DNA of 42,673 bases, taken from an uncultured Lachnospiraceae bacterium. GTDB taxonomy: Bacteria > Bacillota > Clostridia > Lachnospirales > Lachnospiraceae. The position numbers and the translations under genes are program-made. Positions 32,404-40,943 of the stretch are shown piece after piece. The first letter of the stretch is position 1. The number at the start of each line of letters is the position of its first letter. The stretch is taken from positions 1-42,673 of the forward strand of contig CAJUMB010000029.1 in assembly GCA_910587105.1 (NCBI GenBank), given 5' to 3'. The notes beneath the pieces were generated by a model, which did no database searches, was not told the origin of the DNA, and worked only from the letters and a program-made list of their open reading frames with translations.

Positions 32404-33927
32404 ATGAAACTCAGCGCACTTTTGATTTCCTATCATCTGCAGAAACAATACGATATGACCGCGTCCATGTGGCTTTCCAGCGAACCTCATTTAAAATACC
32501 CTGTGTATTACGAAGGACAAAATGCAATGGATGACGGATTGATCTACGTAATTGACAATCCCGATTTCATCCCGCCCACCCACCGGCTGTCAAAAGTCTT
32601 TCTTATTTTTACAGGGAACCAGTTTGACATGTCTGTGGCTGAATACCCCAATGTATGCATCCTGCCCGCTTCCACCTTGTCCGGCCAGGTTTTTGCATAT
32701 CTGCAGGAGGTTTTTTCTCTTTACGAAGAATGGAATCAGTCCCTGTTTGAATCCCGGCTGAAAAATTCTTCTGTGCAGCATCTTCTGAACCTGACCGACC
32801 ACATCATTCCCAACCCCATAACCGTCATCGGCATGGATTTTACCATTGTGGCCACAAAAAAAACATCCTACGGGGAATTGAAGAACTCTGTGCTGGGGTC
32901 CAATGAAGAAACCCGGGCACTGGTCAATTCCATGAAACAGGATGCCAATTATACGGAAGCTTACAACCGCACCGGCTACTTTTTCTATCCGGGCAACGAT
33001 GTGGCCGAACCCCAGCTGTGCGTGAATATCACTAAATTTGACAAAACCGTGTACCGGCTTATGACTTCCATCGGTGAGATTCCCCTTGACGACACTTTTG
33101 GCTTTCTGCTGGAGTATCTGGCCCGGATGATCTCCCATGCCCTGTCCACCAACACAATCAGCCCCAATGACAGCGCCTATTCCCTGCACCACATTTTCCA
33201 GAATCTGCTCACCAACTCCGGTGCGGACTATGTGGATATCAGCCAGCAGATCTCCGCCGCAGGCTGGACCTCTGCCCACCACTATCAGTGCATTCTAATC
33301 AAAACCGGCATTCTGGACTTTAAGAATTTGACCCTGCGCTCTATCTGCAGTTACGTGGAGAACTCCATTCCGGCTTCCTGCGCCATAGAACACCAGGACA
33401 ATGTGGTTGTTTACATCAATCTGGATTTGTGCAGCCTGGCCACGGATGTCATATCGCAGAAACTGGCCAGCTTTATCCGGGACAGCCTCTTAAATGCCGG
33501 ATACAGCCGCAGTATGCTGGGACACTTCAATTTCCACAGGCAGTATATCCAGGCTTCCATTGCCCTCCAGGTGGGAAAACGCGTCAATCCCTCTCAATGG
33601 ATACACTATTTCGACCAGATTGCCCTGCCTTACATCCTGGAGCAGATCACCAAAAAGCTCCCTGCCTATATGGTGGGCCACGAAAAGCTTCTGGAGCTGA
33701 AACACGCAGACGATGTCAACCACACCCAGCTCTACCCCACGGTGCGGTGTTATTTGGAAAACCAGCAGAATATTACCCGGACCGCCGAAGCGCTTTTCAT
33801 ACACAGAAGCACGCTTTTATACCGTCTGAAAAAAATAAAAGAAGTCTTAAAAACCGACTTTTCCGACCCGGACGAAATGCTTTACATGCTGCTTTCCTTC
33901 CATCTGATTGCACTGGATGAATCATAA
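32404..33927 (+). CDS. PucR/CdaR-type transcriptional regulator
   Basis: This protein has a C-terminal PucR/CdaR helix-turn-helix (LYPTVRCYLENQQNITRTAE, then FIHRSTLLYRLKKIKEVL). A central GGDEF-like/CdaR domain and an N-terminal sensing region of unknown ligand precede it. I chose the ATG at 32404 (507 residues, MKLSALLISYHL), since the -10 box at 32317-32322 lies inside any longer frame. The ribosome site AGAAAGG is further upstream than usual. It diverges from the MTII-corrinoid operon and neighbours the RACE-like gene, so it likely controls them in response to a methylated substrate or its product (inference). Confidence 0.82.
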   Translation: MKLSALLISYHLQKQYDMTASMWLSSEPHLKYPVYYEGQNAMDDGLIYVIDNPDFIPPTHRLSKVFLIFTGNQFDMSVAEYPNVCILPASTLSGQVFAYLQEVFSLYEEWNQSLFESRLKNSSVQHLLNLTDHIIPNPITVIGMDFTIVATKKTSYGELKNSVLGSNEETRALVNSMKQDANYTEAYNRTGYFFYPGNDVAEPQLCVNITKFDKTVYRLMTSIGEIPLDDTFGFLLEYLARMISHALSTNTISPNDSAYSLHHIFQNLLTNSGADYVDISQQISAAGWTSAHHYQCILIKTGILDFKNLTLRSICSYVENSIPASCAIEHQDNVVVYINLDLCSLATDVISQKLASFIRDSLLNAGYSRSMLGHFNFHRQYIQASIALQVGKRVNPSQWIHYFDQIALPYILEQITKKLPAYMVGHEKLLELKHADDVNHTQLYPTVRCYLENQQNITRTAEALFIHRSTLLYRLKKIKEVLKTDFSDPDEMLYMLLSFHLIALDES

Positions 33928-34024
33928 ACTTTCCTGTTGCAGAGCGGTCCGGACATCCATTTCCCCCATCTGCCGCCCCGCTTAGTGGTTCATATATCTG
34001 GCAGAAAGCAATTTCGGACACACC

Positions 34025-35302
34025 CTAAACAGAAAATCCCAGTTCCGAAATATAGATTTCTCCAAACTGCGGTTCCTGTGTCAGATCAAAAAACTGTGTA
34101 TTATTGGCAATCCGGCTGCATCTGCCGTATTCCCGCACATTGGCGGCTGCAATCTGTGCTCCCTCCCCGGCGGCATTGCCGACGGCAGTGATGCGGCCTT
34201 GAAGCTCCCAGGGAAACATACCTACCATACCGGCGCTCTCCGGATTCAGATAATACCCAAAAGTGCCGGCCAGCAAAAGCTCCCGGATTTCTTCCGGCTG
34301 AATGTTCTTTTCCATACACAGCAGACGGATTCCGGCCGCAACTGCCCCTTTAACCAGCTGTACTTCCCGGATATCCTGCTGGGTGAGAAACACCCTGCGG
34401 GTAAAATAATACGTCTCTCTCAGCCTTCCGCTCTGGTCGATTTCCCCCAGCTTAAGCAGACAGGCCACAGCATCCAGCAGACCGGAACCACAGATTCCTA
34501 TGGGATCTCCTCCGCCCATCACATGGAATTTTATTTCCCCTTCTTCCAGATATACCCGGTCAATGGCCCCTGGCCCCCCGCGCATGCCGCAGACAATTTT
34601 CACTCCCTCAAAAGCCGCGCCCACAGCGGTAAAACAGGCAGTCAGGCCACATTGCCTGTTTCCCAGTACAATCTCCACATTTACACCGATATCTACCAGC
34701 ATAGTCATGTCATCCCGCTGATCCATATCAGATGCCAGCAGGCATCCCACGGTATCCGCTCCCACAAATCCTCCGATTCCAGGCAGCCAGCACAGCTGTG
34801 ACCACGGATAAACCATCAGTCCATAGTCCGATGCACGAAAGCACAGAGCTTCCTTTTCCATCCATTTATGAGGAGCAGATACCAGGGGCTCCGCAGAAAT
34901 CTCCAGAAATAAGTGCTGCATATAAGAATTTCCCACCATCACAATCTGTACAATATCTTCCTGGCTCCTGCCGCATTCCCTTGACGCTTCCCGCAGAAGT
35001 ACATTGACTGCACTGCGGATACAGCCGCTTAATATTTCCGCCCCGTTTTCCAGAGCATAGCTGCACCGCTGGATCACATCCATCCCATACTGCACCTGGG
35101 GATTCAGCATACTTCTGGCGGCCAGTCTTTCCCCGGTTAATCCGTCCAGAAGATAAACTCCCACAGAAACAGAACCAACATCCACTGCTGCCAGTATGGG
35201 ATATTCCACATCCTCCGGAAACGGCTGCGGCAGAAACTCCACCATTTTTCTGCACCCCGGCATCCAGATATTTCCTGCAGATTTATCTGTACTGTTGCTC
35301 AT
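34025..35302 (-). CDS. RACE-like corrinoid activator (DUF4445/ASKHA), lacking Fe-S domains
   Basis: RACE proteins use ATP and an Fe-S electron source to reduce inactive Co(II) corrinoid proteins. This 425-residue protein has the DUF4445/ASKHA core: ILAAVDVGSVSVGVYLLDG (residues about 37-55), MLVDIGVNVEIVLGN, GICGSGLLDAVACLL, and LLLAGTFGYYLNPESAGMVG. It lacks the N-terminal 2Fe-2S ferredoxin and C-terminal Fe-S segments of full-size RACE proteins, which exceed 600 residues. The usual DIGTTT and DIGTNGE motifs are changed to DVGSVSV and DIGVNVE. It probably needs a separate ferredoxin, or has a different role. It has its own promoter at 35379-35407. Confidence 0.8.
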   Translation of the reverse strand: MSNSTDKSAGNIWMPGCRKMVEFLPQPFPEDVEYPILAAVDVGSVSVGVYLLDGLTGERLAARSMLNPQVQYGMDVIQRCSYALENGAEILSGCIRSAVNVLLREASRECGRSQEDIVQIVMVGNSYMQHLFLEISAEPLVSAPHKWMEKEALCFRASDYGLMVYPWSQLCWLPGIGGFVGADTVGCLLASDMDQRDDMTMLVDIGVNVEIVLGNRQCGLTACFTAVGAAFEGVKIVCGMRGGPGAIDRVYLEEGEIKFHVMGGGDPIGICGSGLLDAVACLLKLGEIDQSGRLRETYYFTRRVFLTQQDIREVQLVKGAVAAGIRLLCMEKNIQPEEIRELLLAGTFGYYLNPESAGMVGMFPWELQGRITAVGNAAGEGAQIAAANVREYGRCSRIANNTQFFDLTQEPQFGEIYISELGFSV

Positions 35303-35378
35303 TCTCCCATCGCCTTTCCTTTCCCAATCCGATGCTCTTTTACATAATCACTCAATCACCGCCCAGTTTTTAACTAAA

Positions 35379-35407
35379 ACTCTATCATGGCAAAGGGGAA
35401 AAGTCAA
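35379..35407 (-). promoter_or_regulatory. Promoter of the RACE-like gene
   Basis: On the minus strand TTGACT (35402-35407) and TAGAGT (35379-35384) are 17 nt apart. It is divergent from a weaker plus-strand promoter at 35427-35455. Confidence 0.75.
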
Positions 35408-35426
35408 TCATATCAGCAAAAGGATA

Positions 35427-35455
35427 TTGACTGTCATTGCGTAAAAATGTTAGAG
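35427..35455 (+). promoter_or_regulatory. Putative promoter of the PHP-yerC operon
   Basis: TTGACT (35427-35432) is followed after 17 nt by TTAGAG (35450-35455), or after 18 nt by TAGAGT. The -10 match is only fair. Confidence 0.5.
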
Positions 35456-35470
35456 TATATATAGAAAAAC

Positions 35471-35498
35471 GTAACTGTAAAGGTACTGAAACAGTTAC
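35471..35498 (+). promoter_or_regulatory. Inverted repeat in the PHP gene leader
   Basis: GTAACTGT (35471-35478) and ACAGTTAC (35491-35498) are exact complements with a 12-nt loop, about 15 nt after the predicted start point. It may be an operator, possibly for the downstream TrpR-like YerC, or a leader hairpin. Confidence 0.4.
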
Positions 35499-35531
35499 CA
35501 AGAAACAAACACACCCCAGGAGGAATTTATT

Positions 35532-36281
35532 GTGGAATATTTGATGGACTTGCATACCCATACCCTGGTAAGCGGCCATGCTTACAATACCATGCGGGAA
35601 ATGATACAGGCCGCTGCGGACAAGGGCCTAAAAGTGCTGGGCATTACCGAACACGCACCCAAAATGCCGGGAACCTGCCCACACTTTTATTTTCACAATC
35701 TGAAAATTTTAAACCGCTCCATGTTTGGCGTAGAACTTCTGCTGGGTGCAGAGGTGAATATTCTGGATTACGACGGCCATGTGGATTTAAGTGACAGAGA
35801 AATGTCCAGCCTGGATATCGTAATCGCCAGTATGCACAAACCCTGCATACACCCAGGGACTATAGAGGAGAACACCCGGGCTTACTTAAAAGCCATGGAA
35901 AACCCCTATATCAATGTGATCGGACACCCCGACGACGGACGTTTTCCTGTGGATTATCAGGCTTTGGTAAAGGGTGCCAAGGAACAGGGGAAAGTGCTGG
36001 AACTGAACAATCATTCCCTGGACCCCATCTGCATGCGGGCCAATGCCAGAGAAAATGACATGGAAATGCTGAAATGGTGCATGCACTATGAACAGCCTGT
36101 TATTGTGGACAGCGACGCCCATGCGGACACCTTCATCGGAGATTTCAGACTGGCCCATCAACTTCTGGAAGAGCTGTCATTTCCAGAGGAACTGATTCTA
36201 AACAGGGACCCGCAGGCAATCCACCCTTATATGAATAAATACACAAGAAAACACGCCCGCAGTAAAGGAGAAAGAAAATGA
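35532..36281 (+). CDS. PHP-domain phosphatase/phosphoesterase
   Basis: This 249-residue protein has a polymerase-and-histidinol-phosphatase (PHP) TIM barrel of the YcdX type, a metal-dependent phosphoesterase. Metal ligands are seen in MDLHTHTLVSGHA, ITEHAPKMPG, a Glu in LLLGAEVNI, ASMHKPC, VIGHPDDGRFPVD, and IVDSDAHADTFIG. The start is GTG at 35532 with GGAGG 8 nt upstream. It overlaps the yerC gene by 4 nt (ATGA). Its substrate is unknown; related proteins act on small phosphate esters. It is the first gene of a plus-strand operon. Confidence 0.9.
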   Translation: MEYLMDLHTHTLVSGHAYNTMREMIQAAADKGLKVLGITEHAPKMPGTCPHFYFHNLKILNRSMFGVELLLGAEVNILDYDGHVDLSDREMSSLDIVIASMHKPCIHPGTIEENTRAYLKAMENPYINVIGHPDDGRFPVDYQALVKGAKEQGKVLELNNHSLDPICMRANARENDMEMLKWCMHYEQPVIVDSDAHADTFIGDFRLAHQLLEELSFPEELILNRDPQAIHPYMNKYTRKHARSKGERK

Positions 36282-36574
36282 GCAAGGAAATCAGGACAGA
36301 GGCTGTCAATCAACTATTTGAAGGCATAATGACTTTAGAAAATATCGAAGAATGCTATGCTTTTTTCGCCGATATCTGTACCATTAATGAACTGCTGTCT
36401 CTGTCCCAGCGCTTTGAAGTGGCAAAAATGCTGCGGGACAAGCGGACTTACCTGGAAATATCTGAACAGACAGGGGCTTCTACTGCAACCATCAGCCGGG
36501 TAAACCGCTCCCTGAATTACGGCAGAGACGGTTATGAACTGGTATTCAAACGTATTGAACCATCGGAAGAATAA
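36278..36574 (+). CDS. yerC: YerC/YecD family TrpR-like regulator
   Basis: This 98-residue protein belongs to the YerC/YecD family, related to the tryptophan repressor. The helix-turn-helix reads LSLSQRFEVAKMLRDKRTYLEISEQTGASTATISRVNRSLNYG, and the TrpR-like helices lie before it. Start ATG overlaps the PHP gene stop (ATGA), so translation is coupled. Members act as local repressors in Firmicutes. The inverted repeat at 35471-35498 ahead of the operon is a possible target, so autoregulation is plausible but not proven. Confidence 0.88.
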   Translation: MSKEIRTEAVNQLFEGIMTLENIEECYAFFADICTINELLSLSQRFEVAKMLRDKRTYLEISEQTGASTATISRVNRSLNYGRDGYELVFKRIEPSEE

Positions 36575-36588
36575 AGGAGAATCTGTCT

Positions 36589-37548
36589 ATGGAACGTTGG
36601 AGGGATAAACCTTACTATTCGCTGGACGCCATGCTTCGGCAGAGATTTGGAGAAAAGGTCTATAAAATTACATTAAACGGCGGGATGACCTGCCCCAACC
36701 GGGACGGAACGCTGGGAAACAAGGGCTGTATTTTCTGCAGTGAAGGCGGGTCCGGAGATTTCGCAGGCAGTCCGTCCCTGCCTATTCCCCTGCAGATTGA
36801 GCAGCAGATCCAGGCCATCCGCCAGAAACGCCCTGTCCGCCGGTTTATCGCCTACTTTCAGGCTTACACCAACACCTATGCACCTGTAGACTACCTGGAG
36901 AAAATTTTCCGGGAGGCTGTCAGCCATCCGGACATTGCCTGCCTGTCCATCGGCACACGCCCGGACTGCCTCCCCCCAAAGACCCTGCAGCTGCTGGAAA
37001 CATTAAATGCCGTAAAGCCAGTCTGGGTGGAGCTGGGTCTGCAGACCATCCACGCCCAGACAGCCCGCTATATCCGGCGGGGATATGACCTGGAATGCTT
37101 TGAACAGGCTGTCAGAAACCTGCACCGCCGGAATCTGGAGATTACCGTTCACACCATCCTGGGCCTTCCGTCTGAATCCAGAAAAGAAACCCTGGAGACC
37201 ATAGACTATCTCAACCGCCAGCCCATACAGGGAATCAAACTGCAGCTGCTCCACGTGCTCAGGGACACAGACCTGGCCGCCGACTACCTGGCTGGAAAAT
37301 TCCAGGTTCTGTCCCGGGACGTCTACCTGGATCTGGTCATCGACTGCCTGGAACGCCTCTCCCCGGATATTGCCGTGCACCGCATCACAGGGGACGGACC
37401 CAAAAGTCTGCTGATAGCCCCCCTGTGGAGCTGCCGCAAACGGGAAGTACTCAATGCCCTGCATCACCGGATGAAACTGCGCAATACCTGGCAGGGCCGG
37501 TGCTTTCAGAGTCTCCCTGGATCATCTCAGGGAGCACCCTCTCATTAA
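36589..37548 (+). CDS. TIGR01212 family radical SAM protein (YhcC/YtqA-like)
   Basis: This 319-residue radical SAM enzyme has the 4Fe-4S cluster motif as CPNRDGTLGNKGCIFC, with an unusual wide spacing (CX11CX2C) that is typical of the TIGR01212 family. Other family features are YFQAYTNTYAPV, IACLSIGTRPDCLP, WVELGLQTIH and VHTILGLPSES. Length is normal. It follows yerC by 14 nt. Reported relatives are E. coli YhcC and B. subtilis YtqA, whose functions are not firmly assigned. Confidence 0.93.
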   Translation: MERWRDKPYYSLDAMLRQRFGEKVYKITLNGGMTCPNRDGTLGNKGCIFCSEGGSGDFAGSPSLPIPLQIEQQIQAIRQKRPVRRFIAYFQAYTNTYAPVDYLEKIFREAVSHPDIACLSIGTRPDCLPPKTLQLLETLNAVKPVWVELGLQTIHAQTARYIRRGYDLECFEQAVRNLHRRNLEITVHTILGLPSESRKETLETIDYLNRQPIQGIKLQLLHVLRDTDLAADYLAGKFQVLSRDVYLDLVIDCLERLSPDIAVHRITGDGPKSLLIAPLWSCRKREVLNALHHRMKLRNTWQGRCFQSLPGSSQGAPSH

Positions 37549-37563
37549 AGGAGATGTTTTATT

Positions 37564-38076
37564 ATGCAGCAACCGCAAACACTATATAAACTGATCATTC
37601 TATATATGCTGGACAGCACCAAGTATCCCCTGACCAACTCTCAGATTGCCAATTTTATGCTGGACCATGATTACACCACATATTTCCACCTTCAGGAAAC
37701 CCTGGCAGACATGGTTGAGACACAGCTGGCCACCATGAATGTGGTACGGGATACTTCTTATTATAAGATAACAGAAGAAGGGGAAACCACCCTTTCTTAT
37801 TTTACCAATGAGGTTTCTGATACCACCAAAGAAGAAATTCTGGAATATCTGAAAAAGCATGGGGCAGAAGTTCGCTGCCGCACTTCTGTCCAGGCAGACT
37901 ATTATAAAAACACCACACGGGAATTCTCCGTGCGCTGCCTGGTAAAAGAGCGGGATACCACATTAATTGACCTGACCTTGACCGTCCCCACAGAAGAAGC
38001 TGCCAAATCCATCTGTCAGAAATGGAGAGTCAGATGCCAGGACGTCTACGCTTATCTGATGGAGAGTCTCATGTGA
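37564..38076 (+). CDS. DUF4364 family protein (winged-helix-like)
   Basis: This 170-residue protein fits DUF4364, found in Clostridia. A winged-helix-like N-terminal half (NSQIANFMLDHDYTTYFHLQETLADMV, YYKITEEGETTLSYF) is followed by an alpha/beta domain (YYKNTTREFSVRCLVKERDTTLIDLTLTVPTEEAA). A DNA-binding role is plausible, but no target is known. It follows the radical SAM gene by 15 nt. Its stop is 15 nt from the convergent rarA stop, leaving no room for a separate terminator. Confidence 0.85.
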   Translation: MQQPQTLYKLIILYMLDSTKYPLTNSQIANFMLDHDYTTYFHLQETLADMVETQLATMNVVRDTSYYKITEEGETTLSYFTNEVSDTTKEEILEYLKKHGAEVRCRTSVQADYYKNTTREFSVRCLVKERDTTLIDLTLTVPTEEAAKSICQKWRVRCQDVYAYLMESLM

Positions 38077-38091
38077 CTCCCAGACTCTGCA

Positions 38092-39411
38092 CTATGCCTG
38101 CTTTTTGATGGATTCCAAACGTTCTTTCAGCTGTCTCTCATATCCCATATCACTGAGTTCATAGAACCGGGCATCCCGGATTTCATCCGGCAGGTACTGC
38201 TGTTTCACATAATGGTTGGGAAAATTATGGGCATACTGGTAGCCGATGCCGCGCCCCAGCTTTCCCGCCCCCTTATAGTGGGAATCCTGCAGATGCGCCG
38301 GCACCGTGGTCTGTACCGTACGTACACTCTCCATAGCATTGAAAATAGCATTCACCGCCGCATTGCTCTTAGGCGCGCATGCCACATACGCCGCCGCCTG
38401 GGACAAGATAATCTGTGATTCCGGCATTCCCACCCGTTCAACAGCCTGAGCCGCAGAAACTGCCACCGTAATCGCCATGGGATCTGCATTCCCCACATCC
38501 TCAGAAGCGCAGATCATGATCCTTCTTGCAATAAACTTCACATCTTCCCCTGCGTACAGCATCTTGGCCAGATAATAGACTGCCGCATCCGGGTCAGATC
38601 CCCTCATGCTTTTGATAAAAGCAGATATAATATCGTAGTGGTTATCCCCCTTTTTATCGTAGCGGATCACCCTTTTTTGTATACACTGGGAAGCTGTCTC
38701 CAAATCAATGTGAATCTTCCCATCCTCGCTGCGCTTGGTTGTCAGTATTCCCAGCTCCACTGCGTTAAGGGCCGCCCGTGCATCCCCTCCCGCCATATCT
38801 GCCAGAAACTGGGCGGCATCCTCTTCCAGAACAGCTCCGTAATTTCCCATTCCCTTTTCCGTGTCTGAGACAGCCCGCTTCATCAAAGTCAGGACCGCCT
38901 CCTTGTCCAGAGCTTTTAACTCAAAAATCACAGACCGGGACAGCAAAGCGCTGTTGACTTCAAAATACGGATTTTCCGTGGTAGCACCCACTAAAATCAC
39001 CGTCCCGTCTTCCACAAACGGCAGCAGGTAATCCTGCTGGCCTTTATTGAAGCGGTGAATTTCATCAATGAACAAAATGGTCTTTCTGCCATATGCCCCC
39101 AGCGCCTGCTGCGCCTGCTTTACCACTTCTTCCATATCCTTTTTCCCCGCCGCCGTGGCATTGATCTGGGTAAATCCGGCGCTGGTGGTATTGGCAATCA
39201 CTCTGGCAAGGGTAGTTTTCCCCGTCCCAGGCGGACCGTAGAAAATAACAGAGCTCAATTTATCCGCCTGTATAGCCCGGTAGAGCAGCTTATCTTTGCC
39301 GATAATATGCTCCTGACCCACCACTTCTTCCAGTGAAGACGGGCGAAGCCTGGAGGCCAGCGGCGCTTCCTTCTTCAATGTTTCCTGTTTCGCATATTCA
39401 AATAAATCCAT
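38092..39411 (-). CDS. rarA: Replication-associated recombination protein A (AAA+ ATPase)
   Basis: RarA/MgsA is a clamp-loader-like AAA+ ATPase that acts at stalled replication forks. It shows GPPGTGKTT (residues 59-67), Walker B ILFIDEIHRFNKGQQD, sensor GATTENPYFEVNSALLSR, and the C-terminal tetramerisation part (AKMLYAGEDVKFIARRIMICASEDVGNADP, YAHNFPNHYVKQQYLPDE). Length 439 is normal. The ATG at 39411 has GGAGG just upstream. It lies 31 nt after sfsA on the same strand. Confidence 0.96.
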   Translation of the reverse strand: MDLFEYAKQETLKKEAPLASRLRPSSLEEVVGQEHIIGKDKLLYRAIQADKLSSVIFYGPPGTGKTTLARVIANTTSAGFTQINATAAGKKDMEEVVKQAQQALGAYGRKTILFIDEIHRFNKGQQDYLLPFVEDGTVILVGATTENPYFEVNSALLSRSVIFELKALDKEAVLTLMKRAVSDTEKGMGNYGAVLEEDAAQFLADMAGGDARAALNAVELGILTTKRSEDGKIHIDLETASQCIQKRVIRYDKKGDNHYDIISAFIKSMRGSDPDAAVYYLAKMLYAGEDVKFIARRIMICASEDVGNADPMAITVAVSAAQAVERVGMPESQIILSQAAAYVACAPKSNAAVNAIFNAMESVRTVQTTVPAHLQDSHYKGAGKLGRGIGYQYAHNFPNHYVKQQYLPDEIRDARFYELSDMGYERQLKERLESIKKQA

Positions 39412-39442
39412 GACTCCTCCTTATTTCCCCTGCAGGGCCCGC

Positions 39443-40123
39443 TTATAACAGCACTGGCACCGGCTGGTCCAAAACGATCTCATCCGGCCGCACCTGGCAG
39501 TCATAGGCCAGAATCTGCACCCCCGCCTGCGCCGCTTCCTGAAGCGCACTGCCAAACGCAGGATGCGTATCCCAGTTGGGCGCAAACGACTGTATCCCTG
39601 TCATCTGTATCACAAAAAGCAGATATGCCTCATAGCCATCCTGGACACACCCCATCAGCTCACGAACGTGTTTGACTCCTCTCTCAGTGGGCGCATCAGG
39701 AAACCGCGCCTGTCCTTCCACTTCCAGAGTCACTCCTTTTACCTCCAGAAAAGCTTTTCTATCCCCTGCCTCTGCATAAATATCAAAGCGGGAATTCCCA
39801 TACCGCCTTTCCATCTGTATATTTGCGTCCTCCGGAAACAGGCGGCCTTTTCTCAGCCATTCAGCCGCCACATAGTTGGGGATTTGAGAGTCCATATTGA
39901 TCAGCATTTCTCCTTTTTCCACCGCAATCAAATCGTATCCCGTCTTCCGATTGGGATTATCGCTTTTCTGCAGATAAACAACCGCCCCCGGATTTAACAG
40001 TTCCCTGCACCGCCCGGTATTTTTTACATGACACAGAACTTCCTGCCCCTCCATCTCAACACGGGCCAGGAAACGGTTGGGCCTCTCCAGAAACCTGCCC
40101 CTGGACACATTGGTGTATCTCAT
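39443..40123 (-). CDS. sfsA: DNA/RNA nuclease SfsA
   Basis: This SfsA-family protein was first named a sugar fermentation stimulation protein and is now regarded as a nuclease. Motifs include RFLARVEMEGQEVLCHVKNTGRCRELL, GNSRFDIYAE, FLEVKGVTLEVEGQARFPDAPTERGVKH, and a TGIQSFAPNWDTHPAF segment. Catalytic-type Asp and ExK appear as RFDIY and LEVKG. The ATG at 40123 (226 residues, MRYTNVSRGRFL) has GAGGAT upstream and fits the family start. An in-frame ATG at 40162 would add 13 unrelated residues. It precedes rarA. Confidence 0.94.
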   Translation of the reverse strand: MRYTNVSRGRFLERPNRFLARVEMEGQEVLCHVKNTGRCRELLNPGAVVYLQKSDNPNRKTGYDLIAVEKGEMLINMDSQIPNYVAAEWLRKGRLFPEDANIQMERRYGNSRFDIYAEAGDRKAFLEVKGVTLEVEGQARFPDAPTERGVKHVRELMGCVQDGYEAYLLFVIQMTGIQSFAPNWDTHPAFGSALQEAAQAGVQILAYDCQVRPDEIVLDQPVPVLL

Positions 40124-40250
40124 CTTCCATCCTCTTCTTTCTGTTAAACATTCTGCAGACATGCTCTATTATAGGTGCTGTCCCAGCGGGAGTCAATTAC
40201 TTTCCCGCAGGGGAAAGAACATCTTTATCTCAAACATCACCAAATAATTC

Positions 40251-40281
40251 TTGACTTAAAGTACACTTTAGGTTGTATAAT
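40251..40281 (+). promoter_or_regulatory. MerR-type promoter (19-bp spacer with internal dyad)
   Basis: TTGACT (40251-40256) and TATAAT (40276-40281) are separated by 19 nt rather than 17. Inside the spacer the dyad ACTTAAAGT-AC-ACTTTAGGT spans 40254-40273, with one arm mismatch. An over-long spacer holding a palindrome is the hallmark of promoters activated by MerR-family regulators. No merR-like gene is in this window. Confidence 0.8.
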
Positions 40282-40325
40282 TTATTTAAAGCATTACAAA
40301 GCCATGTAAAAGGAGGATAATAACA

Positions 40326-40802
40326 ATGAGTAAAGTGCTGACAGCATATTTCAGCGCCAGTGGAGAGACCGCAAAAGCAGCGGAAAAACTGGCAAAAGAA
40401 ATCGGAGCGGACCTGTTCGAGATCGAACCTGAGATACCGTATACAGATAAAGATCTTAACTGGCAGGACAAGGGAAGCAGAAGTTCTGTTGAAATGAATG
40501 ACAGAGAATGCCGGCCTGCAATACGTTCCAGGGTAGAAAACATGGATCAGTATGAGATCATATTCATCGGATTCCCGGTATGGTGGTACAGAGAACCTTC
40601 TATTATTGACACCTTTATGGAAGCCTATGATTTCAGCGGAAAAACCATTATACCCTTTGCCACATCCGGTGTAAGCCCCATTGGTGATTCCGGAAAAAAT
40701 ATGCAGGCTCTGGCGCCAGCCGCAAAAGTGATGAATGGAAAACGATTCCCTTCCAATACCACAGGCCGTGCATTTGCCGACTGGGCATCTGAATGGCTAT
40801 AA
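40326..40802 (+). CDS. Flavodoxin (flavodoxin-4 type)
   Basis: This 158-residue flavoprotein is a short-chain flavodoxin that likely binds FMN and carries electrons. The phosphate-binding loop is YFSASGETAKAAE at the N terminus. The flavin-contacting segments are IFIGFPVWWYREPSIIDTFM and IIPFATSGVSPIGDSGKNM. A ribosome site GGAGG precedes the ATG. It stands alone between a MerR-type promoter and a long hairpin terminator. Its regulation by a MerR-family protein suggests a response to redox or aldehyde stress (inference). Confidence 0.9.
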   Translation: MSKVLTAYFSASGETAKAAEKLAKEIGADLFEIEPEIPYTDKDLNWQDKGSRSSVEMNDRECRPAIRSRVENMDQYEIIFIGFPVWWYREPSIIDTFMEAYDFSGKTIIPFATSGVSPIGDSGKNMQALAPAAKVMNGKRFPSNTTGRAFADWASEWL

Positions 40803-40803
40803 A

Positions 40804-40858
40804 ATGCATCTGAAGAAAGCCCGGAGAAATCATCCCTCCGGGCTTTCTTCAGATGCAT
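40804..40858 (+). terminator. 23-bp stem terminator after the flavodoxin gene
   Basis: Perfect 23-bp arms (40804-40826 and 40836-40858) enclose a 9-nt loop. The right arm contains CTTTCTTC next to the GC-rich core, acting as the T-rich tract. It may work in both directions between convergent genes. Confidence 0.85.
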
Positions 40859-40943
40859 ACGCAGCGGGCTGCTGCGAAACCTTTTGACCTGCACAGGCAG
40901 AAAAACAGGCGGCCGCAATGTGTCCGTTATCTTTCTGCAGTTT

